NCBI RefSeq assembly: GCF_963678635.1
Contig: NC_087064.1
Coordinates: 71,299,465-71,363,464, forward strand
Direction of reading: 5' to 3'
Origin: Symsagittifera roscoffensis
Taxonomy: Eukaryota > Xenacoelomorpha > Acoela > Convolutidae
DNA: 64,000 nucleotides
Below are positions 37,201 to 48,454 of the stretch, piece after piece. The translations under genes and the position numbers were made by a program. Each line of letters starts with the position of its first letter. Position 1 is the stretch's first letter. A model generated the notes under the pieces. The model did no database searches. It worked only from the letters and a program-made list of their open reading frames with translations, and was not told the DNA's origin.

Positions 37201-40200
37201 TCAATTTAAACAAATTGATGAAAACCTGAAAAAATCAAATGTCTTGAATTTTTTTTTTGGGATTTTTGAAAAATTATCCCGCCACATGCTATGTAAAGTA
37301 AAAAGTGATTAATATCGCAAAAAGCTAAGTATTGAAAAGAGCAAATAGCATACCTCGTTTCAATTTAAAAAAAATTCTAACACAGGTTTAATCCCCGCTG
37401 ACGCGTTTATAGCGCAAAATATATCGCGCGCTAATTATCTCAAATTGGCACTACTTTAACCCTTGAACTCACATAACTTTAATAAAAAACTCGCAGGTGA
37501 AATATCTTTTTTAAATGTGAGCTCAAAAAACAGAAGTAACCGACTGGAGAAAAAAGCGAGCACAATGATTCCGCTCTTTCTTGGAAAGTCGAAACCAAAA
37601 ACAATAAATTTCAAAAGACAACCTAGGAGTTTGTAAAAATTGTTATTCCTTCATTTTTTGGTTTTGTGCCAACCAACTAAAAAAAACAAAAAAATGATTC
37701 AATATTTAAAACCACTCGGTCAAAATTTTCAAGTGCATTCTTCTGAAATATTTCGCTTTCGCAATGGGATAGAAATTTTTCACTATTGAAAAATTTTAGA
37801 ACTGAAAGGAAAACAAAATTTAAAAGTATTCAGTTGGTACTATTAAATGATCAATTGATACGGCAATGAAGTTTTAATTAAGCCGTGAAAATTGAGTTTT
37901 ACTTCAATAAAAATAATTTATGAAGTTTTTGTAAGGCCTGCCTTTGATTAAAGGAAACTTTGGAAGTGATATACAACATTTTTTGTTTTGTTTTTCTGTT
38001 CTTTAATCGAGGAAAACTGTTGTCGAATATGCTTAAACTACTACTAATGTCAAGTATACTTAAGTTCAGGGGCGGGTTTAGGGGTACTTTTTTGTCCCCC
38101 TTTTGTACTATTTTGAGATAACCATTTTTGGTGACGGACCCTAAAATTTTTCTAAAAGCGCCTTTGGCGCCAATAAATACTAATTTTTTCAAAGGCCTAA
38201 AAACGCCTTTTTTGGTCTGTTTTTTACAATTTTGCCTGCGGCGTAGAAGTTTTGGCAAAAAAGGGCCTTTGTAGTGGCTTTGGGAGAGCTCGGAAAATCA
38301 ATTTGGTCGACCTAAGAAAAAGGTCGAAAAAATTTTTGACATTTTTTTTGAAAATCCGCCCCCCCCCCCTCGAGAAAATCCTAGATCCACCCCTGCTTAA
38401 GTTCTACGCTTTTTTTCAGAACTTTCCATCACACCACGAAAAAAAAAACAACTCAATTTGAAAAAAAACTGCTTCAAGACTTTTGTGTTGTGGTCGAAAA
38501 TTTCTGTGCTTCTTACACTCAAACCCTCTATTCTTGTTTAAAAATTTGTACTTCACTTCAGCGTTTTTACCAGCCCGTTTCATTGAAAAACAGGAAAAAT
38601 AAAATTTTGCTAAAATTGCCCTAAAACATTTTGATTTAAAGCTTCTTTCAAATAGGTATTTTTTTATTTGATCAACGTATTGTCAGATGCCATTTAGTGC
38701 TTCTATGAGGGCATTGGCGCCATTTCAGAATGAAATCTAAATAATTCTATCTGGAAAATGCGACGAGTATGATTCGAAGTGCCGACTTCATAATTAACAA
38801 ACATGAAGATTTTGTACTGAAAACCTATACAAAAAACAAACAGCGTCTTTTAATCTAGTCAGTTTTTTGATTGACAGCAGGATAAAAAGCGTTCAAGACA
38901 ATATCATTAATTTAATTTTCAAAACAGCTTTTTAAAAGAATGACGTTATCAACCTATCTAATGTAATGTGGAAAAATAACTCTTTTTTACGTGTTGTTTT
39001 CCGCTCTTCCTTACATTTTGTTATTGCTGCATCAAATGAGTCAGAATCACCAGCGGATTTAGGGGGAGGGCGGGGGGATGTTTGGACGCCTTTTTCCAGG
39101 GATTCGACCCCCTGCCGACCCAAAGGGTCCACACTTTGTATTATTTTGAGATATTTTTGTCGGATTGACCCTACGAATTTTCTAAGGGCGCCAGTGGCCC
39201 CAATATATACTAATTTTGAAGCGGGAGCGCGCCCCAAAAAACGCCATTTTTCAGTCAAAATTGTGCAAAAACTGCCTAAAAGTCCTTTTTGACCTGTTTT
39301 TCCAAAAATTTTATTGCGGCCCCGAAAATTTGGTCAGAATAAGGTCTTTATACTGATTTGGGAGGAAAAAAACTTTAAAAAAATTCGACAAAATTAATAC
39401 CCACAACCCCACTAGAAAAAATCCTTGATCCGCCCCTGCTCAAAATATTTTTAAAAGACGGTTTTTTAAAACCTCTAAAACCGAAAGCCAGAAGCTCAAA
39501 ATGTCTCAAAATTGTCCAGTACGGTGATATATTGACCATGTTTTCAGGAAGGGATGGAATTTTGTTTTTCCTAAAAATTCTACCTACAACTAAGTACAGT
39601 GGTGTCCATCAGACCTGGTTGCCTGTAATTTACCGCATCAGATTCAGCTTTTGAGAATTTACCACTAAAAAGATTTTGAAGACCCTTTTGGCTCCATTAT
39701 ACAATAGATTTGAGCACAGAGTAGAGTTGATGTTTAGCAACGGGGGCTGGGGTCTCATTAAGGTTCAAAACGTCGAAATGACTAGCCGTATTCTCGAAAA
39801 AGTTTGTCCAAAAACAACGCCCCCTCCGATGAAAAACTTTATGTAAGCTGGTTTGCTATGCCGTTTTGGCCGAGACAAGTTTATATTTGTTTCTTATTAC
39901 TTCCAATACGCAGTAAATATCTCCTAAAAAAACCATCAACACGTCAAAAGTTCAATCAGTTTTTGATATGGTTTTTGATTAAATTTTGATTAAGGTTTTT
40001 TTGTTAGATTAAAACTGTTCTGCGATTGTTACACAATAAAATTGGAAAAAACTGCACTTTTTAGCCCAATAAAGTTGAATTAGATGCCAACATCCTAGTC
40101 ACTTGAGACAAGTTGCAATTTTTAGTTTCAAGCATTGAAAGAACAAAATTCTTCTTATCTGCCGTTTTCTGTGAGATTCAAGCTTGAAATTTTGAAAATT

Positions 40201-43200
40201 TAATGAATGATTTTATTCATTAGAATTTAGCCAGATAAAGTCAAAAAAAGCAAGGATAGCAACGGAGGTTCCGATCAGTCTTTAAAAACTACAAAAAAAC
40301 TTTTTCAAATTAAAATAGTTTTTTCAGCGAGGTATGATAAAAGGATCTGATGTGAAATTATAAATAATGCATTTTCGAAGAACAGTCACAGTTATAAAAG
40401 CCAATTGGTTAAAGTTTTTGATTTGGTTTTTGGTTAAAACTTCCAAAGTTTTTTATTGTTAGATTGAAATTATTCTGCAATTGTTATACAATAAAAATTG
40501 AAAAAAAGTGCATTATTTAGCCCAATAAAGTTGAATTAGATGCCAACATCCTAGTCACTTGAGACAAGTTGCAATTTTCAGTTTCAAACATTGCAAGAAC
40601 AAAATTCTTCTTATCTGCCGTTTTCTGTGAAATTCACGCTTGAATTTTTGAAAATTTAATGAATGAATTTATTCTATAGAATTAAGCCAGAAAAAGTCAA
40701 AAAAAGCAAGGATAGCAACGGAGGTTCCGACCAGTCTTTGAAAACTACAAAAAAGAATTCAAATTAAATTAGTTTTTTCAGCGAGGTATGATGTAAAGAA
40801 TCTGATGTGAAATTATAAATAATGCATTTTCGAAGAACAGTCACAGTGATAAAGGCCAATTGGTTAAAATTTTTGATTTGGTTTTTGGTTAAAATTTCCA
40901 AAGTTTTTTATTGTTAGATTGAAATTATTCTGCAATTGTTACACTATAAAATTGGAAAAAAGTGCATTATTTAATCCAATAAAGTTGAATTAGATGCCAA
41001 CATCCTAGTCACTTGAGACAAGTTGCAGTTTTTAGTTTCATGCAATGAAAGAACAAAATTCTTCTAATCTGCCGTTTTCTGTGAGATTCACGCTTGAAAT
41101 TTTGAAAATTTAATGAATGAACTTATTCATTAGAATTTAGCCAGATAAAGTAAAAAAAACTAACGATAGCAACGGAGGTTCCGATCAGTCTTTGAAAACT
41201 ACAAAAAAAGATTTCAAATTAAAATAGTTTTTTCAGCGAGATATGATAAAAGGATCTGATGTGAAATTATAAATAATGCATTTTCGACGAACAGTCACAG
41301 TGATAACGGCCAATTGGTTAAAACTTTTGATTTGGTTTTTGGTTAAAATTTCCAAAGTTTATTATTGTTAGATTGAAATTACTCTGCAATTGTTATACAA
41401 TAAAAATTGGAAAAAAACTGCATTATTTAGCCCAATAAAGTTGAATTAGATGCCAACATCCTAGTCACTTGAGACAAGTTGCAATTTTTAGTTTCAAGCA
41501 ATGAAAGAACAAAATTCTTCTTATCTGCCGTTTTCTGTGAGATTCACGCTTGAGATTTTGAAATTTTAATGAATGAATTTATTCATTAGAATTTAGCCAG
41601 ATAAAGTCAAAAAAGGCAAGGATAGCAACGGAGGTTCCAATCAGTCTTTAAAAACTACAAAAAAACTTTTTCAAATTAAAATAGTTTTTTCAGCGAGGTA
41701 TGATAAAAGGATCTGATGTGAAATTATAAATAATGCATTTTCGAAGAACAGTCACAGTTATAAAAGCCAATTGGTTAAAATTTTTGATTTGGTTTTTGGT
41801 TAAAATTTGCAAAGTTTTTTATTGTTAGATTGAAATTATTCTGCAATTGTTATACAATAAAAATTGGAAAAAACTGCATTATTTAGCTCAATAAAGTTGA
41901 ATTAGATGCCAACATCCTAGTCACTTGAGGCAAGTTGCAATTTTCAGTTTCAAGCATTGCAAGAACAAAATTCTTCTTATCTGCCGTTTTCTGTGAGATT
42001 CACGCTTGAAATTTTAAAAATTTAATGAATGAATTTATTCATTAGAATTTAGCCAGAAAAAGTCAAAAAAAGCAAGGATAGCAACGGAGGTTCCGATCAG
42101 TCTTTGAAAACTACAAAAAAAAATTTCAAATTAAAATAGTTTTTTTAGCGAGGTATGGTAAAAGGATCTGATGTGAAATTATAAATAATGCATTTTTGAA
42201 GAACAGTCACAGTGATAAAGGCCAATTGGTTAAAATTTTTGATTTGGTTTTTTGTTGAAATTTCCAAAGTTTTTTATTGTTAGATTGAAATTATTCTGCA
42301 ATTGTTACACAATAAAATTGGAAAAAATTGCACATTTTAGCACAATAAAGTTGAATTAGATGCCAACATCCTAGTCACTTGAGACAAGTTGCAATTTTCA
42401 GTTTCAAACATTGCAAGAACAAAATTTTTCTTATCTGCCGTTTTCTGTGAAATTCACGCTTGAAATTTTGAAAATTTAATGAATGAATTTATTCATTAGA
42501 ATTTAGCCAGATAAAGTAAAAAAAACAAGGATAGCAACGGAGGTTCCGATCAGTCTTTGAAAACTACAAAAAAACTTTTTCAAATTAAAATAGTTTTTTC
42601 AGCGAGGTATGATAAAAGGATCTGATGTGAAATTATAAATAATGCATTTTCGAAGAACAGTCACAGTTATAAAAGCCAATTGGTTAAAGTTTTTGATTTG
42701 GTTTTTGGTTAAAACTTCCAAAGTTTTTTATTGTTAGATTGAAATTATTCTGCAATTGTTATCCAATAAAAATTGAAAAAAAGTGCATTATTTAGCCCAA
42801 TAAAGTTGAATTAGATGCCAACATCCTAGTCACTTGAGACAAGTTGCAATTTTCAGTTTCAAGCATTGAAAGAATAAAATTCTTCTGATCTGCCGTTTTC
42901 TGTGAGATTCACGCTTGAAATTTTGAAAATTTAATAATTGAATTTATTCATTAGAATTTAGCCAGAAAAAGTCAAAAAAAAGCAAGGATAGCAACGGAGG
43001 TTCCGATCAGTCTTTGAAAACTACAACAAAAACTTTTCAAATTAAAATAGTTTTTTCAGCGAGGTATGGTAAAAGGATCTGATGTGAAATTATTAATAAT
43101 GCATTTTCGAAGAACAGTCACAGTGATAAAGGCCAAGTGGTTTAAATTTTTGATTTGGTTTTTGGTTAAAATTTCCAAAGTTTTTTTATTGTTAGATTGA

Positions 43201-46200
43201 AATTACTCTGCAATTGTTATACTATAAAAAATGGAAAAAAGTGCATTATTTAGCCCATTAAAGTTGAATTAGATGCCAACATCCTAGTCACTTGAGACAA
43301 GTTGCAATTTTTAGTTTCATGCAATGAAAGAACAAAATTCTTCTTATCTGCCGTTTTCTGTGAGATTCACGCTTGAAATTTTGAAATTTTAATGAATGAA
43401 TTTATTCATTAGATTTTAGCCATATAAAGTCAAAAAAAGCAAGGATAGCAACGGAGGTTCCAGTCAGTCTTTATAAACTAAAAAACTTTTTTTCAAAACA
43501 AAATAGTTTTTTCAGCGAGGTATGATAAAAGGATCTGATGTGAAATTATAAATAATGCATTTTCGAAGATCAGTCACAGTGATAAAGGCCCATTGGGCAA
43601 AATTTAGGAAAAAATGCCTAACACAAAATTTTTTTTCAATATTAATTTTGCAAAAGACTTTTGAATTTTTCTGAAAGTTTTGGTTCTCAAAATGGAAATA
43701 AAAAACTCCAAAAACTAATTTTATTTGCTTAAAACTAAGTTTTTAGGCTTTAGTTTAAGTACAATTATGCTGCTGTAAGCTTGCTCGCTCGCTTTATTCG
43801 CTTGAAATAGGACAAAAACTTTACGAATTCAAACCGATTTTCCCAGTACTGGCAATTTTTTTGAAATTTTTCAATGTGGTTCGAATTAGAACTGTAAGGG
43901 TTTCAATATGATATATCAATCAACCCAGTCCGATGATTATTTGTGGTAACTGATTTTGCATGAAAAAAAAAACAAAACACACTCGAACACAAAGTTCCTC
44001 CCCATTTTCAATGAACGGAACAAAAAATTTCTTAGGCGTCGTTTGGTCATTTAATTAGAAGTTTTCCGTTTTTTCAGTGCCAAAAAAAATCCCAGGAACA
44101 GCAAAAGCAGTGTGGAATTTGAATTTCAAAGGCATTAGTTGAAAGGTTAAAAATCTAAACTAGGCTTTCAAATAGGTTTTCTTTAGCATAAAAGAGAACT
44201 AGAAAAATTTATTAAACACATTTCAAAACTTTCAGTTAATGTCTGTCTAAGAGATTGAAGCTTTAGCAAAAGGGCTTGGGGTATCATTAAGGCTCAAAAC
44301 GTCGAAACGACTAGCCGTAGTCTCGAAAAAGTTAGCCAAAAACAAGGCCCCTCCAAGGAAAAACCTTAAGCTGGTTTGCTATGCCGTTTTGGCCGAGACA
44401 AGTTTATATTTGTTTCTTAAGACTTCCAATACGCAGTAAATATCTCCAAAAACATCATCAACTCGTTTTTGATTTGGTTTTGGTTAGAATTTCCAAAGTT
44501 TTTTATTGTTAGATTGAAATTATTCTGCAATTGTTATACAATAAAATTGGAAAAAAACTGCACTATTTAGCCCAATAAAGTTGAATTAGAATTTAAATAT
44601 TGTTTAACATTGAATTAGAACTTTTTTAATGTTACTGTTTTTCTTAAAATTGTTTTTCCTTGTATAACTTGTCACAACAAAATTGAGGTAAGTTCTGATT
44701 TAACAAACTATTTTTTTCAACAAAGCTAATAATTACGGAGCGCAAATTAAGTAGCCCCTTTTGCGCCAAATAACTTTTTTTAAATAAAGGTGATTTTTTT
44801 GTTTGAAATCAACAGTTATGCAAAGAGAACGCACGCAATGCTGTTTTGGTGGCTGATTATAAAAAATTGTAATAAATAGTGCAAGAGGCAACATAATTCG
44901 TTGAGACCATTGAGACAACAAAAATTTAAGAAGCATTAATGAATTGGCATTTTTCGGATTGAGCTTTTTTTTCAAAAACTAGGAACGGTTTTCTTAAAAA
45001 CTCAAAAACTAAACGTTCTTTATGTTTCGTCATATTTTGTCAATAATAATTATGTGAAAACGATTTTTGGCTTAAGTTAAGGCCCATGAATAACGATTAC
45101 CTTTATGTTCACAGTGTTCTTGACAATATGTTAGCGGGTCAGTTCAATATGTTAACAAGTAATTTGCCTAATATTTCTTGTTGTTCGTATTTAGCTGACA
45201 AATATTTAATTTAGAATATATGTTTGAGAAAAAGAATATTTCAATCCTGTTCCCGGGTAGCCACCAATTTTAAAAACGAAGAAACAAGGCTGGCGTTTAG
45301 TGTTTGTCGCATTTTCGCTTTTCAGTTTTTTGTAAGAGCGGTTATTTGGGCATTCAAATAACTGTTTGTAACTAGCTTTGTTTCAAACTTGATATTCATT
45401 GGCTTAAAACCACACAAACTGGTCGCATGTAATACAAGCTATTCTAACAAGATGTCTGACGCTTTTATGGTCACTCATGTATCGCACAGAAATCTACGGA
45501 AAAACATAGAAACTTAACTCCAATGTGTCAGAGCACATAGCGGGTCAGTTCACAAGCGTAAGAGGCATTAAAAAATTTTCCAATTGGTTTAGAAAAATTA
45601 CAATTTTGAGGGTCTTTTGTACTTAACGACCACAAAAAAAAATCAATTTTACTTCAACTAGAAGTAAAAAAAACCATGTACTTGAATCTGACTGGCTAAT
45701 AATAATGAATTAAAATTAAGAGACAAATTAAGCATTTCAATCAATAAAAGTTTGGAATAGATAAAGTTAATTAGAGATAAGATAAAAACCATAATTTTTT
45801 TCTGGATAAAAACTACATTTTAAAATGGTTAACAAGTAATTTGCTTATTATTTCTTGTTGTTCGTATTTAGCTGAAAAATATTTAATTTAGAATATATGT
45901 TTGAGAAAAAGAATATTTCAATCCTGCTCTTAATTCAAAACAATCTATTCTATTAATTTTTCGACCGTTTTTATTATAAGCACTAAAAATTTGAAATGAA
46001 CTTCTTTTAAAAAGCAAAACATGTGAAAAGCCATTCCAAATCTGAGTGACATTGATTCAATTGTCTCAGCATTCTACTCTCTGGTAAAAACTTATTACAA
46101 AATGGACCAAAAAGCTATTAATTTGTAACATTTAACACCAATAAAGGGTCTTTTTACTTAATGGGCCCAAATTTCTTAATTTTGCGGTTTTATCATATTG

Positions 46201-48454
46201 AAGGCATAAATGCTGAGAACAACATACTGATAGAACTGGTTGACTTGGTTAATACAAATAAAATCACCCTATTCTCAAGCCGATTTCTCACAAAGCCGAA
46301 TTTTTAGCAGATACGAAAGGGATTATTTTTTTCCTCCAGCCGTTTTTTGTTATATTTTTTTCTAATTTGGGTATAACTCTGGAGCGTAATTGAAACAACT
46401 TTGAGTAGTTTACATTCTTGATTATAGGCCAGTTCCGCGTACTTAAAATGTGACTTAAAATTGTTAACAAAACAATTTGAGATCGGTGCTGAAATTTGAT
46501 TGGCTAATTCTAGCCAATCAGATTGAAACAAAATGGTTTCAGTTAAATATGTTGAAATTTTGTTTTTGGGCTCAGTAAGTAAGAAGATGGTAGGGTTTTC
46601 AGCACACCGGTTTTTTAGCAGACCAATCTTTTAGCAAAACAATTATAAATTCCGAAAGCTATCCTTAAAGGCGGCATTGGCGATTAGCGACCGCTTGCTA
46701 CGCTGCGTTTCAATTCAACACGAGTGTTACTGTGCGCGTAAATTTTTGTTTTGCCGCTAATTTAGACGGTTGTGTTTTTGAAGTTGATAGTTTTGTTGAC
46801 AAATCGTGAGATAATTGTCTTAAATGTGGAAACTTGACCCCAGACTGAGCGTCTTTTTGAGTATGCCAATCAATCTTGTTTCACTTTTTTAAGCTGATCT
46901 GCTAAAAAATTTCAATTGTCATTTTTTATGCTAAAAAAATGGTTTGCCAAACAATCGGTCCCCAAGTAAAAAGACTCCCGAAAAAAGTCTTTTTTTCCGG
47001 AATCTGAATCACGGCTTGTGGTCTGTGTAAAACAATATAGCAGTCAATCATAAACGAATGTTGTTTGAGGTTCCCGAACTCTCACGGAACGAAACAACCT
47101 AGATCATACTTCCTCGCCAATCAATGAATTGTTTGGACGGTACAAGAGTGATAGAGGGCTTCCGGTAAAACTCAAGTGTGACAGAGGAGCTCCAAATCAC
47201 GCCAATTCGAAGCAAATATGCTAATAAGGTAAACCAATGGACGCCAATCAATTGCTTTTAAGTTTTGATCTCAAACGTAATTGACCTCCCTCATTTGCGC
47301 GAGCTTTTTTTATACTTGACATAACCGAGGCAACAAATGAATCAGGCAACAAATGAAATATTGTTGAAGCACTCTATTTACGTAAATAACCCTATTAACT
47401 TCTCGGTACTCCTCTATCACAATTTTACGGTGCTAACAAAAGGTGCGTGGCCAATTTATAGCTCTGTTATTTTGACAAAACTTGGAAATAAAGTTATGCT
47501 GTGGATTCAGACGGTGAGGGGACACCTCTCTCAGGATATTTACATATTTTTAGACGCCTTGATATTTTTGGACCCATTGACTTTATTTCATTTTTTGGCT
47601 GACCGACCAATCTTATAGATATTAGGAACTTCTAATAACACGTTCCTTGCTATGGTATACTAGTCTTCAATAAATACTAATCATGTTTTCAGGCGTCTCA
47701 GAGCGAGAATCAAATCAGTTGTTTTTGAATAATGTTGTAGCAAGGAAAAAACTTAAGAGCACTTGAGAGAAAAAAAATAATCAAGGAAGAGAGCTCAGCT
47801 CGCTCAGAAAAGATAACAACGGTAAAGTTTTACCACTTGGTAGAATTAGAGTTTAATGGTTCACCAGAAAAAAACGTCTAAAAATGTTGTCAAAAAGAAT
47901 TTTCAGACTTAAAATAGTTAAACTACAAAACACTTATCAGTTCAGTGTTATTTTAACGATTGAAGTTGTTTAGTTCCTGGTTATTAAAGCGTTTTATCAT
48001 TTCTGTGAAAAAGGGGACTAAAAAAGCAAACTGATGAGGACGATGCGAGTTCTAGCAGCAATCGAATGTTTTGATGCAAATTCTGAGAGTATTTGAACAG
48101 CTATCTCGCTATACTTCTTGAAGTCGATACTTCTTTTAATGCAGAGGTCATTTTTTATAAAACATTGCTCCAACCATTTTAAAATTTTAAAACGCAAAAA
48201 AAACTGTAATGCTTTAAACGCAAAAAACCGCATGTTATACAGTTTGGTGTCGAGTGGGGTACAATTTCTAACGTACCTATTCTTGACAGTTGATTCGCAC
48301 CAGTGTAAGAGCAGTCACAGGCAGCCCAGGGGGACCCAATGGCACAAATGTCGCAGGAGGCTGAGGGGGGCAGCACAGAGTAGGCTGATGACTCATCGCT
48401 GTCGTGGAGGACACTCGAAAGGGCATTTATGATGGAGAAAATGTCAACCATCAT
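33829..48454 (-). CDS. cell-surface leucine-rich-repeat protein: LRRNT, 5 LRRs, LRRCT, C-terminal anchor; 4 exons
   Basis: Exons in transcription order: 48454-48277, 36113-35939, 34881-34671, 34209-33829, giving 945 nt or 314 residues plus TAG. The phases (1, 2, 0) fit at every junction. The LRRNT cysteines are C34, C37, C46, C48 and C61. Five LRRs follow with asparagines at N89, N120, N142, N169 and N192 (DFSHN, DFSHN, VLSHN, QLASN, QVQNN). The LRRCT is C221-x-C223, C257, C283. The end is S/A-rich (285-290), then a hydrophobic run 298-314 and stop with no cytoplasmic tail, as in GPI-anchored proteins. Binding partner unknown. The first 20 residues are only weakly hydrophobic and lack a basic n-region, so an upstream exon with the true signal peptide may exist; 48454 is the first in-frame ATG after a stop. 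Domain calls are strong; GPI anchoring is inference. Confidence 0.85.
34210..34670 (-). other. LRR gene intron 3, apparent GC-AG intron
   Basis: Joining CAAATTCAG to GTTCAAAAC gives LNQIQ|VQNNPL, a perfect LxxLxLxxNPL repeat. The intron then begins GCTAGA and ends ATGCTTCAG. The shared TTCAGG at both ends lets the boundary slide, but no sliding position gives GT. A GT-AG alternative (TAT|GTTAAA to TTTAATAG|CAA) would insert about 20 unrelated residues and break the repeat. Confidence 0.65.
34671..34881 (-). CDS. LRR gene exon 3: LRR2 to LRR4 and start of LRR5
   Basis: Completes S118 and encodes 119-188. The repeats read HNRIHSLDHIAPF, ELVLSHNRLTTSSSL, LVNLQLASNRVTHLTSAI and ANLNQIQ. The exon is followed by GCTAGA rather than GT (see intron 3). 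Confidence 0.9.
34986..35187. mobile_element. hAT-type MITE, internally deleted copy with perfect 8-bp TSD
   Basis: The element 34994-35179 (186 bp) starts CTGGGGCGGATTTAGGG and ends GAGCCCCTG. The flanking 8-mer CTAGAAAT occurs at 34986-34993 and 35180-35187. It shares CGACCCAAAGGG and CAATATATACTAATTTT with the copy at 39048. Confidence 0.85.
35655..35860 (-). mobile_element. hAT-type MITE fragment, reverse orientation
   Basis: GGGTCGACCAAATTAATTTT and CGCGTTTTTAGGC match the reverse complement of 38067-38395. Its outer end runs into a G tract at about 35845-35862. Open frames crossing it on both strands are chance. Confidence 0.7.
35939..36113 (-). CDS. LRR gene exon 2: end of LRRNT and LRR1
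   Basis: Completes D60, supplies C61, then VPTWPHGC and the first repeats (IKMIDFSHNLIARVEAETF), ending LILDF plus two bases of S118. Acceptor TTGTTCTAG; donor GTAAGG. The rebuilt DFS|HN at the next junction is exactly the LRR consensus. C76 and C104 are extra cysteines. Confidence 0.9.
36110..36184. repeat. tandem duplication covering the exon 2 splice acceptor
   Basis: AATCTAGAACAAATAAGA begins at 36111 and again at 36152, a 41-base period. On the gene strand each copy contains TTATTTGTTCTAG followed by ATTGTTC, so two near-identical acceptors lie 41 nt apart. Use of the upstream one would add 41 nt and shift the frame. Confidence 0.85.
37280..37540 (-). mobile_element. F2 internal fragment
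   Basis: Contains TGACGCGTTTATAGCGC, ATATATCGCGCGCTAATTA and the ATAACTTTA...CAGGTGAAATA block of F2 in minus orientation; both ends are missing. Confidence 0.65.
37990..38545 (+). mobile_element. R1 fragment interrupted by a hAT MITE
   Basis: R1 sequence on both sides of the MITE at 38067-38395. The right part ends with TGTGGTCGAAAATTTCTGTG and CCCTCTATTCTTG, a diverged R1 3' end whose hairpin has lost pairing. Confidence 0.7.
38059..38403. mobile_element. hAT-type MITE, full copy with perfect 8-bp TSD
   Basis: Element 38067-38395 (329 bp), CAGGGGCGGGTTTAGGGG at the left and GATCCACCCCTG at the right, which are imperfect inverted repeats. The 8-mer CTTAAGTT flanks both sides (38059-38066, 38396-38403). 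Terminal CAGGGGCGG with an 8-bp duplication is typical of hAT elements. Confidence 0.9.
39040..39446. mobile_element. hAT-type MITE, older full-length copy
   Basis: 39048-39438 (391 bp). The left end CACCAGCGGATTTAGGG is a mutated terminus; the right end is TTGATCCGCCCCTG. The flanks GTCAGAAT and CTCAAAAT match at six of eight positions, a worn target duplication. Open frames on both strands here are chance. Confidence 0.8.
39728..40083. repeat. left flanking direct repeat of the satellite block
   Basis: Matches 44256-44592 closely: CGTCGAAAtGACTAGCCGTA, GCTGGTTTGCTATGCCG, TTTTGGCCGAGACAAGTT and TCCAATACGCAGTAAATATC occur in the same order at both places. Its right part is the same sequence as the first satellite half-unit. 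Confidence 0.85.
39969..43600. repeat. 455-bp satellite array, about 8 units
   Basis: The marker TGCCAACATCCTAGTCACTT starts at 40085, 40541, 40995, 41451, 41907, 42361, 42816 and 43274, with spacings of 454-458. Units differ by scattered substitutions and small indels. Each unit contains, on the minus strand, the R1 3' region (GTTTTTAAAGACTGATCGG, then CTATCCTTGCTTTTT), so the array derives from R1. No coding frame. Confidence 0.95.
43620..43990 (-). mobile_element. R1 interior, reverse orientation, adjoining the array
   Basis: Reverse complement of the R1 interior near 26540-26790 (CCCAGTCCGATGATT, CAATGTGGTTCGAATTAGA, TAAGCTTGCTCGCTCGC). It abuts the last satellite unit in the orientation expected if the array grew from the 3' part of this copy. 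Confidence 0.7.
44256..44592. repeat. right flanking direct repeat of the satellite block
   Basis: Second copy of the 39728-40083 sequence, in the same orientation and 4.5 kb away. It breaks off after CCAATAAAGTTGAATTAGA, where the satellite marker would have begun. Confidence 0.85.
45151..45926. repeat. pair of 99-bp direct repeats
   Basis: 45151-45249 and 45828-45926 match at a constant offset of 677 bases with about five differences, both running from GTTAACAAGTAATTTGC to ATATTTCAATCCTG. The 578 bases between have no gene. Confidence 0.85.
48277..48454 (-). CDS. LRR gene exon 1 (or first recognisable exon): LRRNT
   Basis: Residues 1-59 plus one base of D60. It carries C34-x2-C37, C46-x-C48 of the N-terminal cap. 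Donor GTACGT, phase 1. An AG lies at 48456-48457 just before the ATG (CATCATCCAG), so this could be an internal exon. An in-frame TGA lies about 50 bases upstream on the coding strand. Confidence 0.8.

Larger units (their letters stand above)
36114..48276 (-). other. LRR gene intron 1, 12.2 kb, repeat-filled
   Basis: Holds two hAT MITE copies, an interrupted R1, F2 internal sequence (37280-37540), the 455-bp satellite array with its flanking direct repeats, and a 99-bp direct-repeat pair. Open frames at 44733-44975, 46288-46531 and 47337-47618 have no recognised motif. Confidence 0.75.

Noticed and set aside
39969..43600. CRISPR array
   Set aside because: Units are 455 bp, contiguous and without spacers; the sequence is eukaryotic with spliced genes.
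39728..44592. LTR retrotransposon bounded by the 340-bp direct repeats
   Set aside because: No primer site, polypurine tract or pol frame; the interior is satellite. Kept only as a structural finding.
33829..48454. a true variable lymphocyte receptor gene
   Set aside because: Only the domain order agrees. There are no LRR cassettes nearby, no incomplete germline form, and many unrelated GPI-anchored LRR proteins share this layout.
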